Assembly: GCA_037176905.1 (NCBI GenBank)
Contig: JBBBWG010015779.1
Coordinates: 18,227 to 82,226, forward strand
DNA: 64,000 nucleotides
From: Azolla pinnata
Taxonomy: Eukaryota > Streptophyta > Polypodiopsida > Salviniales > Salviniaceae
Direction: 5' to 3'
Under the pieces are notes generated by a model that saw nothing but the letters and a program-made list of their open reading frames with translations, ran no database searches and had not been told where the DNA came from. Position numbers and translations under genes: made by a program. Positions 1-11,268 of this stretch are shown piece after piece; within the stretch, counting starts at the first letter, position 1, and every line of letters begins with the position of its first letter.

Positions 1-24
1 TACATATCAACTCCGCAAAAAAGA

Positions 25-2625
25 CTAACCATTCATGGGAAGAAACCTTTCCCTTCCCGAGCACTCGAGTTCAGCTTCGCGCCACAACTTATGCATCCCT
101 TCCACATGCAACGCACCCACCACTCCAACGATGCTACCCCTCATCTCCCGAAGCTTTTTCACCATATACTCGTTTCTATCATGCAAGATTGCTTTCATCT
201 GCCACAATGGAAAAGATAACACGAAAACAGTTATCCTCGGAAGATTTTAATACTACTGCATTCTGCGATGCATTGCAATCGCCGATCAGTCGCTTGAAAC
301 CAGAATGGTATTATTACACGCCGTACTAAATGGCATGGCCATACCAATCCAGGAAAATACTTTTCCCCGAGATCCACAGCTTCTTTTAATGCTTTTGGGT
401 TCAGCATTGCTTCAGCACATTGAGTGATATCTTCATAGTTCAGTGCTCGAAAGAAATTCTGATGCTGTCTTACGACTTCCTTCCTTTCCCGATAAAATCT
501 GAATGCTTCTCTCAGATAGAGGCCGCGTCCTGCATTTTCAAGCGTAACCTGCAGAACATAACGAGGCATGATCACATTCTTTATATAGGCTAAAATCTAG
601 GGTAACATAATATTTATCTGGTCAGTTTGTTTTTCATGTGGTATTAGTTGACGACATTTACTTCTATGTGCTACTATCAAGTTTAGCGAATTCACACTTT
701 ACATTGAGTACAATACAAAAATGACACATACATCTAGGTCTTGGTCTATGTATGAGATACTTGCTCCGAGAGAGCTTCCCTGCTCCATGGCAACCTGGAA
801 AAGCTCTGGTTTTGGTTGATACGATCATTGACAAAGTGGAAAGAAACTCCATCACATTGAAATAAAAGAGGTAAAACCATAAAAAATACCCAGATTCATT
901 GGATAAATATCACATGCCCCTAAGTTTCCAAACCACCAGAACACCCTTGTGTAGTGGTAACATCTGTTTCTGTACTCTTTTAAGGGAATTTTGGCAAGTT
1001 TTGAAACATGGGGGTAGTACGGTAGATATCTAAAACTTGCAGGCATTTTGACGATTCCCTCAAACCAAAATATACTCACTCTCAACTCTTCTCCAGGCTT
1101 AAGACCTGTACAAGCAAGGTCAGCGTACATGTTCTTGATGACATAAGTTAAAAACTTTTGGGCTAGGCATCCTTTGATTTTAAAGATATCCCTCAGCCTC
1201 AACCTTTGCAGTTCAGGTTGACCAGAAAGCAATTTGCTAGCCCGCCTTTCACAAAGCTCGACCTTGAAACAGAAATGGAAATCAAAACTTGAGGCATAAA
1301 TTAAAGGGAGAAGAACCAAATTCATCCAAAGTTTGGTGAAACACTCTAAAAATTGGAGTACCAGATCAAAGGGAGATAATCTTCCAAAAACTTATACAAA
1401 TATTGTTCTCTAATAGCACGGTTATTACCACATAAGGGTATTTCTGGTAAGTCTTTAAAAACTAAAGGCTACTTCATTTAGATCTGGAGAGAGTAACGTG
1501 CACATTACCGCAACTATGCTTGGCCGTACATCTTTTATAAGCTGTTACACAAACCAGCGAGCAACAGATCCAGTAAGAAATGGAAAGAATGGAATTAAGG
1601 ATATAGAGTTTCTGCAGCCATGTCTCACATTCTGAACAATCTCTGCACTCTTAGGAGAGACGTGATCGATCCCAATGAGAAACAACTCAGCTCTCGTGAT
1701 GGAATTGTGAAGATAAACAGACGGTCTCTTGATAGTGGAGTATCTGCGACACGCGTGGGTAAACACACAACGGATGCCCCTGCAAAATCATCAACCATGT
1801 CCATTGCTCAAAAACACAATGCAATATCTTGAAATGCATCATATATCCACACTTCAGCAATCACCATCATCTCCGTTGGTAAAAAAACCCAACACAAAAT
1901 CTTGAAATGCCTTAGTTAACCCAATTCAGTAGTCATCCTAGAGTGGTTATAGTGAAATTGAGATATTGTGGTACGTGGACTAAAACCCGAATGAGACTCT
2001 CACTGCATAACATCTTTTCCATAGATAGACAGATTCTTCTCGATAGCATCCTGAAAGGTGCACCATGGTGATGGAAATCCATCTGCGCTCCCACAACGAT
2101 AAAAAAAAATGACAGAGACTCGATACAGAGCCCCTTTACGTCCAACCCGAATGAGTAGTAAGTAGCAAAGCTCGTATATGAAGAACGTCGAAACCCATGC
2201 TTTGATGTAACAAAGCACGACTCCCTGCAAAGAAACATGCAAAGGCGGCATGCATGTGTATGATTCATCTATCTAGAACAGGCCCAGATTCAGGGCTTTT
2301 GTTCTATCAAAAGACCATCAAATGCATGTGAAACCATGTTTCATATAACAAGTCACGCATCCTGATCTAGTCAGTGGCCAAATGGGTCTAGGGTTTAGGT
2401 CTGTGTCGTGCTTAAAACGGCGAAATGCACGTAGAAATCATCTATTTCTCCTCCTCACCGTCTGGCAATGCGACCCAAGATCCCCCCTCCCCGCCCCTCT
2501 AAAACTTGATGGAAAAAGAAAGAGCGAAAAAGGAAAAGGAAGACGCAGAAAACGCAGAGCGGGAAGGGAGAATCGTCGTACCTTGAAGCGTGAGAAGAGA
2601 GGAGCTCGTGGAGCGACATCGCCAT
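25..2625 (-). CDS. TraB/PrgY-GumN family protein, 7 exons, complete (about 283 aa)
   Basis: Exons on the minus strand: 2582-2625, 1629-1779, 1509-1541, 1080-1262, 732-794, 345-548, 25-198. All junctions have GT..AG borders and the phases join without a break (852 nt including stop). Family signatures: LIGIDHVSPKSAE in exon 2 (the GTxHxSP signature of TraB proteins), VELCERRAS in exon 4, SYIDQDLD in exon 5, and the C-terminal HDRNEYMVKKLRE followed by VVGALHVEGM. In bacteria the family controls pheromone or plasmid transfer; eukaryotic members are poorly understood, and plant TraB proteins have been linked to mitochondrial or ER membranes. The N terminus (MAMSLHELLSSHASRGIR) is Arg/Ser-rich and lacks acidic residues until later, so an organelle presequence is possible (inference). 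The start is the first ATG of the reconstructed frame. A telo-box-like motif lies in intron 1. Exon 3 is only 33 nt, and its acceptor choice is supported by the motif DVRPSIVAVELCE spanning the junction. Confidence 0.87.
2386..2398 (-). promoter_or_regulatory. Telo-box-like motif in TraB gene intron 1
   Basis: The minus strand reads AAACCCTA inside the first intron, about 185 bp downstream of exon 1. Telo-boxes in leader regions are known from plant translation and growth genes. Its function here is not shown. Confidence 0.3.
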
Positions 2626-2813
2626 GATCAGCAGGACCAGGATCTGCGCATCAGAACGGAATTTTCAACAGCAGAAAACAGAAGGGTTTTAACTCAAAGG
2701 GTTTTACTGCTTAAATAAAACTACTTGTTTGTATGTTTAATTCATATACTTGTATTTATGTTTGTAGTTGTATCTAAATTATGATTCTAAGCTCTAATTC
2801 TCTTCGAATCGGT

Positions 2814-2847
2814 GTATAATTATACACCGATCGGTGTATAATTATAC
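2814..2847. promoter_or_regulatory. 34-bp perfect palindrome upstream of the TraB gene
   Basis: The sequence is a perfect inverted repeat centred on CGATCG. Each arm contains the shorter palindrome GTATAATTATAC, so the element is nested. It lies about 190 bp upstream of the TraB start codon, between that gene and the 3' end of the next minus-strand gene. It could be a dyad protein-binding site or a cruciform/hairpin; nothing in the sequence decides which. Confidence 0.4.
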
Positions 2848-3466
2848 ATCAATTAACGGATAGTTAACCCGTATAATTACGATCAACACTGTCAGCAATT
2901 AATCAACCCACGTAGTTAAGTTATTTGCACTGTAGCCGATTAAATCTGTGCGCATCATCGTCGATATTTCAGCAGATTGCTCAATGTCTGCAATGAAGAA
3001 AATCGAATCTGTTCATTTCAATTTGTTGTCGACGCTCGGATCCAACCTCAGTTAACGACTAAGGATCACCTCACAAAAAACCACGGGTACGATGTAAAAT
3101 TGCATGAATGACTTTTAATCAGCCGCGAGATTGGTTCTCGTGCGACTTTTCTTAATCGTATGACCGATACCAGCGGGGTTAATCTTTAAAAACGGAACGA
3201 GGGTAAGGGTACGAAACAAATGTATCGATTTTTGAAGTACAAATCAATTACGACATGTATTGTCACTTCACCACCTCATCTGAAGTAAAGAAGGGTACAA
3301 AAAAGCTTCTAAGGGCTTTTGTTTGCTGAGTGAGGCGAGAGTCTAAATCAAGATCTGAACAGTATCGTCGTCGAGTGCCCTTCCAGCTAAGCAAGGTTCG
3401 TAAGAACTCGGTTGTTTTATTATCGGAAAAAATCTTCTATTCAATGGTTATCTAGACAATTGGTTA

Positions 3467-5488
3467 TCAGATGAAGTTTGGATAGATCCAGACGATGGCA
3501 GGCCAGATGACCATGCGGGCAACGAGGATGATGGCGGTGTACATGCCGCCAGCTTGAGCGATGGCTTGGAGTAGACGATAACTGGTAGTGATGTGGGAGA
3601 TGATGATGCAAAAGCTGGGTTTGCATGCCTCCATGTAGCGAGTCCAGTTGACGGACATGCTCAGTCCCAGGTCTTTGGGCAAGTCCTTCACGTCTGTATA
3701 GCTCGCTCTGGCATCTGCTAGTACATTCTGGATGCCAAATGTACACATCCATAGAATTAACCATATGTAAAACCATACGCTTTTGCATTCACGTATGTTT
3801 CAATCAAACGTGTACGGTAAATCAATTTCAAGTTGGGGAAATAAATAAAATGCTTGCACGAACGCGTTTATTACATTCTATGTATATATATATCCTTATC
3901 CCGATCAATTTCCCCATGATATCCAGTGCTACCTAGGGCTGGATCAAGCCTCGTGCCTTACCTGGCTCGTATTCCAAAAGTCTGAGATGGAGCTGGAGGT
4001 ATTGGTTTGGAATTGGCTCGCCATGTTCGACATCAGAGCTGCAACAGTTAGCGTCCGATTATCGACCTTTGTACCATTGGGCCCTGAAGTCGGCAAGATT
4101 GCCCCCATCAGCATGTCTGCCAAAGCCAAAGAGAAGCACACACAGGACCCTAGATCAGCTAACAAACAAGATGAGCACTGCAACTACATTTGGGGGCATA
4201 TGCTTCTTCTATGTCGCTACCCAAAAGTGGGAACACCTTCGATCTCGCTGGCCACGATGTCGTAAAGCGTCTCTAAGCTTAGTAGGTTGGCGGTGAAGAT
4301 GCTGGTGTGGGAATCGGTGGCACGCATCGTGTAGCCCACCAGAGTGTGGCAAGCGTCGCTGCTGGGCTCATCTGCCAAACTTAGCGGGGGGAAATAGCCC
4401 GATTAGAAACTTGGGAAGATTCCAGATCTTTCAGCGATCGGATCGAGGGGACCCCGACCACTAGAAGCAGCAGATGTGTCCCAAAAAAAACAAAACAACA
4501 ACAACTAATGATCGAATTACCTCCGCAAAGCTCGCGGGTGACGTTGGCATAGTTTGTGTCGACATCGATGGGCAGTTGCTGGATCACGACGATGCCATGG
4601 ACGTTCATAATCTAACGAGGAGCAAGGTGCAAAAAAACAAGCATCATCATCATCATCGCCATCACGGGTGCATGAACCTACTCCTTAAAACTAACTTCCG
4701 AGGCAGGTATCAGCGGTTTGTTTACTTAGTAGAAACTCAAGCTTGAGCAGTTTAAAACAGGTTAAGGCGCCGGCGAGTTTAAGCCAAACCGGTTCAAACA
4801 ACTCGAAACCAAGTTACACGCCTTACTTACAGAACTTACATAGTAGTAGTTTTCAATTAGTTTGTTTACGAAAAGAGAGAGCCGTGTCTCGATGTTTTGG
4901 GTACATTTCACATATATCTGGAGCTATACAACCCAGAATTTAATGCTATGTATATATATATATGTGTATAGCAGGAGATGAATCGGGACCTGGCGAGGGA
5001 AGAGCAGGTAGAAGGTGGTGTAGGAGCACCAGCTGGTCTCGGGCTGGGAGCAGGGGCAGACGAAGGGCAGGTTCTGGGAAGCGTTGGAGATTCTGCTGTT
5101 GCTGTTGCCGCTCCTCGCGGCGAGCTCCGCGGCCACGGGCACCATCCCCGTCCTCAGGTCGGTGCGGATGCTCGGCTGCCGGATGGTGAGGACCGTGGTG
5201 GCCGTGAGCATCGCGAGGAAGACGGCGGCGACGAGCGCGAGCCGCGCCGCCTCCCGATACCTCGGCTGCCTCAGCTCCATGCGCCTGCGGGGAGGGGGGG
5301 GCCCCACCCCGAAGAGGACAGACAGACTTTTAACAGAACTGTATCACGCAGACTGCGATTTTTGTTCTCGAATCGACGCGAATCTGGAACCGGCTGTACC
5401 CCCCGCAACCTACTTACTCGAAGTCGTGGATGACGGTGGCCGTGAACGAGTGGAGCTTCCGCAGGAGGCTCGGCGGCGGCGCGGCCAT
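3467..5488 (-). CDS. Two-ended membrane protein with Cys-rich ectodomain, 6 exons (about 335 aa), unknown function
   Basis: Exons on the minus strand: 5418-5488, 4990-5284, 4521-4611, 4237-4371, 3962-4116, 3467-3727; phases join cleanly (1008 nt including stop). The N terminus is short and cytosolic-looking, then a strong hydrophobic segment (ARLALVAAVFLAMLTATTVL, about residues 35-56). Next comes a long polar region with a Cys cluster (FVCPCSQPETSWC) and several N-x-S/T sites (NVTREL, NGTK, NRT, NTS, NWT), as expected for an extracellular or lumenal domain. The C terminus is hydrophobic again (YTAIILVARMVIWPAIVWIY). I do not recognise the family with confidence; the CPCS cluster recalls uncharacterised membrane proteins of plants and oomycetes (memory only). 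Start choice: the ATG at 5488 opens a short first exon that splices in frame to MELRQPRY; translation could instead begin at the ATG at 5280. It is divergent from the PNRC-motif gene across a pyrimidine-rich region. Confidence 0.7.
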
Positions 5489-5825
5489 TCGGGATTCGAT
5501 TCACTTTCGCATCCCTCTTCTTCTTCTTCTTCTTCTGTGTTTGTTTCCAGATGAAGAGCCTTCTGATGGCCCCCCACCAAAACCAGGCTTTTACCAATGT
5601 GTGTTTGCTGTGCCCGCTACGTGATCTGTTGCCACTTCTTCACGTCGTCTGTCCGTCCGTCCGTCCGTCCGTCCCCCGTTGGGCGCCCAGGTGTGAAACC
5701 GTTTCCTTCATTTTCTTTTCTTTTCTTTTCTTTTCTCTCTTCGTCGTCTTCGTCGTCTTCGTCGTCGTCTTCTTCGTCGTCTTCGTCTTCGTCGTCTTCG
5801 TCGTCTGCAGACGAAACCTGCAGCG
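5489..5825. promoter_or_regulatory. Candidate shared promoter between divergent genes, with simple repeats
   Basis: The interval separates the minus-strand membrane-protein start (5488) from the plus-strand PNRC-motif reading frame (5826). It holds a CTT run near 5517-5536, (CCGT)n at about 5647-5673, TTTTC repeats near 5713-5735, and a TCGTCGTCT run at about 5737-5808. Pyrimidine-rich tracts are common in plant leaders and core promoters. Bidirectional activity is inferred from gene orientation only. Confidence 0.4.
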
Positions 5826-6860
5826 ATGGCAACGCCCCTTCTTGCTCCGCCTTCGCCTTCGCCTCCGCCGCCGCTCCTCCCTCTCCCTCTCCTTCCTTCC
5901 TTCTCCGCCATCGCCGCCGCCGCCGCCGCCGCCACCGCCTTGCTGCCTTCGCCATCGCTCCACCACCGCCTTCCTTCCTTCGCTCCTCCTCCTCCTCCTC
6001 CTCGACGCGCGCTCCTTCTGCCTTCTCTTCCCCCTCCTCCTCCTCGCCGTTTCCTCCACTCCTTCCTCCAACGGCCCGTTCCTCTACCTGCCTCCACGCT
6101 GCTACCTCCTGCTCACGTGCGTTGCCTCTCGCTCGATCCTGCCCCTCCTCCTTCCAACGACGCGTTCTTGACGGTCCGGACCTCCACCGCTTCCGTTCCC
6201 GCGTCCGCCGTCCGACCGCCGAAACCCGCCGTTCGTAAGCCGCGGGACGCCAGGAAACGCTCCTCCGCTCTCGGCTACCGAGCGGCGAAGCGGAACGCGA
6301 GCTGCTTCCATCCGAGGAAGAGAACGCATACCAATATGGCCGCCGGTGAAGCCGGCACGAAGCGCGGCACGGAGCGTTCGCGGAAGGAGATGGACGAAGG
6401 CGCCGGCTGTGCAGAAGCTTGTGCGCTGGCCGTGCAAGATTCGAACCGGAGCTCGGTGGAGAACGCGCACCATAGCAGAAGAGTGAAAACTTCCAACGGG
6501 GCCATCGATGGCCAAACCTCGGTGGATTTCTGTTCTCCTCCGAGAACCACCACAACATCGAGGGAAACGAGCTCTGAAGACGACACGAGAGCGGCAGAGA
6601 AAGGCAGCGACAGCGAAGAGAGATGGGCTGGCCCGTCCTTTTTCAACTCTCCACCTCCGAGCTCCCTTCCATTGCCGACCTTCTCCGTCATCAAGGCTGT
6701 TTCAGTTTCGTGCCATCACCATTTCCAGGAGCGTCTTCAGTTACACAGGAACGCCACGACCCCGGTAGAATCATTGTCGCCGGGAAAGAGACCGGATGCC
6801 GTCTCCGCAACCAAGCTTCTGAAGAAGCTTCTAAATATGGATCCGTTGAGGTACATATAG
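5826..6860 (+). CDS. PNRC-motif protein (proline-rich, putative mRNA-decapping cofactor type)
   Basis: This is one open frame of 344 codons. The C-terminal quarter carries ERWAGPSFFNSPPPSSLPLP, the proline-rich nuclear receptor coactivator (PNRC) type of motif, and ends with SATKLLKKLLNMDPLRYI, the short helical tail that accompanies the motif in plant relatives. Human PNRC proteins use a similar proline motif to bind the decapping activator DCP1; a role in mRNA turnover is therefore an inference. The start is uncertain. The first 170 codons are dominated by CCT/TCC/GCC repeats and may be leader, in which case translation would begin at the ATG at 6336 (MAAGEAGTKRGTER, 174 aa). The middle is Ser/Arg/Glu-rich and predicted disordered. 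No intron is needed. It is head to head with the 3467-5488 gene. Confidence 0.65.
   Translation: MATPLLAPPSPSPPPPLLPLPLLPSFSAIAAAAAAATALLPSPSLHHRLPSFAPPPPPPRRALLLPSLPPPPPRRFLHSFLQRPVPLPASTLLPPAHVRCLSLDPAPPPSNDAFLTVRTSTASVPASAVRPPKPAVRKPRDARKRSSALGYRAAKRNASCFHPRKRTHTNMAAGEAGTKRGTERSRKEMDEGAGCAEACALAVQDSNRSSVENAHHSRRVKTSNGAIDGQTSVDFCSPPRTTTTSRETSSEDDTRAAEKGSDSEERWAGPSFFNSPPPSSLPLPTFSVIKAVSVSCHHHFQERLQLHRNATTPVESLSPGKRPDAVSATKLLKKLLNMDPLRYI
5830..6110 (+). repeat. CCT/TCC/GCC low-complexity tract
   Basis: This is a pyrimidine-rich, GC-rich stretch of imperfect triplet and hexamer repeats. It encodes Pro/Leu/Ser/Ala runs in one frame and is open in several frames on both strands. It overlaps the first part of the PNRC-motif reading frame and makes that start hard to call. 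Confidence 0.7.
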
Positions 6861-9540
6861 TCTCAAAACAAACTTCTCATTCCGATTCCAGCATGTTACT
6901 TAACCCTTCACCAAGTCGAACGGTCTGTGACTTCTCTCTCTATATAACCGGAATTCCTGCTGATCAAGCCAAAGTCTCCCTGATCTGTAATGCCCGATCG
7001 AACGTAAATCTTCTTGTCTAATATCCATATGGCATAAACCTTTTCATCTGCGGCTCATCATGCTCAAAATTCTACCGAGTCCGATGAAACGGGACCGATC
7101 TGCTGCTTGTCAAGCCCCGAAGTCTGGTCCATCTACTACTCTTTACCAATCCGAAATGAGTCCGTCTGCGGCGTGTCATTGCTCAAAAAATTTGTTGCCT
7201 TTCACTGAGTCTATCTGCTATTCGACAAGTCTACACAGATAGATCTATTTACTGTTCGTCAAGCCAGAACCAATACGTCTGCTGCTCTCATGCTTAAACT
7301 TCTCTCTCTCTCTCTCTCTCTCATGAACCGGTCTATCTGCTACTTATCAATTCTTTGCTGGCCATTTTCATAAAGTCCTCCAAACGTCTTCCAGTTTCTG
7401 CAGTCAGTTTTCATCAATATGCCACACGTTTTTTTTGCTCAATCACCATAGAAAAAACATGACCCTTCGCTTTCATCAGCTCATCATCAAAACTGGACAG
7501 CTTCTCATATTTGCTTCGTCAAAATTTGATCGCTTTCTGCGTCCCATTCTCATCAAAACTTGGCCGATTTCTGAATGATCTGTGATCCCATTCTTTCATC
7601 AAAACCCGACCGTTTTATGCCCCTTGTTTTCTGCGTTCCTACGTGACCGTTATTCTTCGATTTTAAATATTCTGATAATGCTGTCTGTATTTCTTGCAGC
7701 GCTTGATGCTTGTATGGTATGTGCGATCATGGGAAAATCTTCTGGATTCGCAAACCCTGCGGTAAAAACTTCCAACGAACTCTACTCGTAACCATTATCT
7801 TGGTTGCTTAATCTAATTCTGAAATTTTATTGTATGTAACATTCGACATATTTACATTATAGATATATATCCGTTGATGATGATGTTTCTCTGCAGGTGA
7901 TGATGATCATCATAACCTCTTGTACGCGTGGTTGGATTTTGATCAACAGAATACTGATGTCAAATCAGTGTATATGTTATTTATATTAATGTGCACCGTT
8001 TCCTGTGTACATTGCAGTGATAGAGGGAAAAAAGTCGTTCATCTGCTGAATTGCCGATCACATCATGTCAGCAAGGAACAAGAAATTCGCTGGTCTCTGA
8101 TGACATGGTTGGTGGTTTTTGTTTGGAAGCCAGCGTCAGACCTAGCGCCATCCATCCTTCCCCTCACTCAACGTTTCAACCAATCCTACATTCAATCTGC
8201 GAGCATTAGCATGTCTTCTAAGCTTTCTTTCATCTTCCTCTCTGCTCGTTGATAGAAAGGCGATGGTACCACAATCATGATTTAGGTTCTGAGCCATTAT
8301 ATGACAGTTATCACTACTAATCCACCCTCATTTCATTTCATGGAAACCTTTGGCCCTCTCTCCATTGTTTTCTGAACTGGAGAACGCCATCCCCTATGTC
8401 AGGTCAAATCCATAGGAAACAGGGAAAACGAATATTTAAATCGTGTATGGTCCACTGATTCTATGGAATGGAAAATGTCAACCCCTTATTCCATTCAAAT
8501 TGTGAAGCAGAGTTTTGCTGTTCTAATTGCCAAACGCATATTGCCAGATCAGTCGGGTGCATTCATGGTCTGGAACGAAGTATTGCTGCTGCAAAGACAG
8601 TTAGTTTGCCAGCAGAAGCCGCCTCCTGTGATTGATAGCAGAAACATGCCAAGTGTTAATTGATCGTTTTGGTGGAAACCAACTGTTAATTGATCTTATC
8701 GATGCAGTTTTGGTGGGCAATTTTCCAGACTGCATGCAAACCATGCATTCCCAAAATTAAATCAGGTGCAAAAGCAAATCAACCACACAGATCTTCAATA
8801 CAAGAATGATTTGACCTTGCTTATCTACTTCGCCTCGCATATCTACCCCGTTCAGAAAACTTGTCATGAATCCTCTATTTTAACTGTTTGGCAAAGTCTT
8901 AGGCACAGGTTAGGGAGTTGTTTTGGGCAGAGCCGGCTGAGGCATCTAACCTTTGTTTAAATTTCCCTTCTATGAATATATTTTTTTACCGGCTCGATTC
9001 TCTTTTTCCCTCCTTTCCCCTATTCTCATTTTTTCTCTCCTTTCTCTATCCTGCCCTTCATCACGATGAATGTGAAACTTTATAGACGTTAATCACTGAA
9101 ATTTTTGTGAGGTGAAAAACACGAATGTGTTTTCTATTATCTACTATATTTTGTGTTTAATCACCCCATGTTTTTATTGTTTATTTGTGGGAAAAAAAAT
9201 TTGTGTTTCTAAGCTACTTTAGCCACTAAATTAACAACTAGCTTTGGGTATATGGGCTATGAAAGATCATTGTTTGGCTCTGCCCTTTCTTCTCGGGCTA
9301 GTAATATTAGCCTTTCATGTACATTCTACTTGGAGTAGAGAAGGCAATGGCCTCTTTTTGGCATGGAAGTGATTTAGTCATTCTTGGATGTGTGACGAGT
9401 TAGGCAGTTGTTAGCCGTTCCAAGATTCAGAAACATCATTGAGTTGTGATATATTACTCATGTTGGTGTGATACGGACTCAATCGAACTGCATATGTTAC
9501 GGTAATTGAGTTGTTCTAGCATTGTCGTAAACAGCCGGTA
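6861..9540. other. Non-coding stretch downstream of the PNRC-motif gene
   Basis: No reading frame of convincing protein composition was seen. Around 7040-7360 there is a degenerate recurrence of a phrase like TCTGCTGCTTGTCAAGCC, and a (CT)n tract near 7303-7322. The rest is AT-rich and without recognisable elements. Confidence 0.5.
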
Positions 9541-10260
9541 GTGTTTCGTGGCTTTTCGGCATGTGCAGACCTGGTTAATTACCAAAAATTGATACAAGAT
9601 CCATGGAACTATTTTCCTTGGCCTAAGAGTAGTTGTCGAGGCCAGCTATGGTTAAAGACCACCTTATAGAACAAAGTTTTTGCACTCGTTTTCGTTGAGT
9701 TGGTTGGCAAAGATGTTTCACAACAACGTGTCAAGTACTTTGCTATGACCAAGATATGTTTGTTATCGTTAAATGGACTTCGAAAGAGGCTCACTTGATC
9801 CCATCTAACAAGCTCAAACGATGTTGGGAAAAAAAAAGAAAATCAAAGATAGTTACCTTACCTTGTGACTTGGTGACATGTTTTGCATAGTAGCAGTAGT
9901 TGTGAGACGGATTCACGTATTCTTTGCCAGAAGTATTTTGTGGAAAGAATTTGTAGAAACGTAGATGTTTGGATAGTGGATGGTTATGATAAAAATCCAA
10001 GCAATTCTGGTAGAGTTGTTGTGGTGCATTCTATCACAATACGGGTGTATTTGTGACACATACAATTGTGGGTCTTCGCTGTGCTACACGTAATGTACGA
10101 CTCACTTAATCATGAAGAACCATTTGAGGATTGGATGCGATTGTGGCCGTAAAATCAATTGTTGTAAAGGTTTAGATCTTGATGTTGAAGCACGAACATT
10201 TGATCTATTCGAGTAGGCAAGGCTGGAGGTGGAGGTGGACTAAATTTGATTCCCTAGTAT
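9540..10260 (-). mobile_element. Decayed Ty3/gypsy retrotransposon, integrase region
   Basis: Two minus-strand fragments in consecutive order match the gypsy integrase layout. The upstream one (9791-10000) reads GKEYVNPSHNYCYYAKHV, like the zinc-binding stretch before the core (AKEYVxxCDxCQ), with the cysteines partly lost. The next (9609-9794) reads NDNKHILVIAKYLTRCCETS and NSTKTSAKTLFYKVVFNHS, matching the core pattern with YILVxxDYLTRWxEAxPL and KTVAKFLYENIF. Catalytic Asp residues are substituted and stops interrupt the frame, so the copy is dead. LTRs were not found. Confidence 0.55.
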
Positions 10261-11268
10261 CTTCAGCGAGGAACCATTTATACAATTTACATCCTCTTTC
10301 TGATTTGTAAAGTAAAACTTTTGTTAGTTTTATAAGTTAAGGATCTATCAAAGCGACTTTTGTTTATTATAGCAACAAGAGGTTGAAGATCAATCTGCAT
10401 TGTGACCCCGGTCCAATGAAGGTTAGGATGCAATTTTATCGAATGCCCACACAATTGCCAAAAACTCCTTTTAGGTTGTTGAACAGTTAGTTTCCATGCA
10501 TGTTAATGCCTTACTAATAAATGTAAATTTGCATGGGCGAGCAAAGTTTGGGCGAGCTAAGCGCTCTGGCCTGCTTTATTAGTGTTTTTAGCCCATGAAA
10601 ACTTGCATTGGAATCGTCTGATCATTCATACTTCGCAAATTTTTAGAGTAATCTCCTTAAAGGGTGTGTTACTCTCACTAGGTTATGAATAAAATGTAAG
10701 GAGAACCTGGCCATGTTGAGAAAACATTGGAGTGCTTTGAGAGATCTTCGGCTTTTATGGCTTCTATCTTTACACTCAAGTATATGGACTATATTACTTT
10801 GAAAGCTTTGCCCCTGTTGTGAGAAACAAGCGCGATTAGAATAATATCTTTGACCTAGACAGAGACCTCATCGATGTACGATCTACAGCTCTGGCAGGTT
10901 TTTGATCGGAATCACGGAACGTGTCTGCAACAGATCAAACAATCAATCAAACAAACAAACAAACAAACAGACATAACAAAACAATCATCTGTGGGTCGAT
11001 CGATCGATCTCGATACGCACGTTCTGCCTGTGCAAGTCGATTCGATCTTCTCCTGATGCAGATGCGCGATTCGATCCGAGATTAAGGCTCATGTTGAGAT
11101 TAGCAATTGAGATTAGCAATCAATCACATAATGCTGGCATCAATTAGGAGGTAAGGATGAATTTCTAGGTCTTTTGAGGTCTTCTTCTCTTAGGGTAAAA
11201 AATTGGAGACTCAAAAACCAGAAAAACAGAGCATTCCTTTCTTCCCCCTTCTGTGTATCTCTGTCTGT
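10261..11268. other. AT-rich non-coding stretch upstream of the 11.3-kb gene
   Basis: No gene was seen. Short (ACAA)n near 10947-10966 and a GATCGATCGATC run near 10998-11009 are the only notable features. The 3' end is pyrimidine-rich and probably contains the promoter and leader of the following plus-strand gene. Confidence 0.5.

Noticed and set aside
5617-6558. 313-codon minus-strand frame with poly-Glu, Asp and Arg
   Set aside because: It is the antisense shadow of the pyrimidine-rich leader and PNRC-motif gene.
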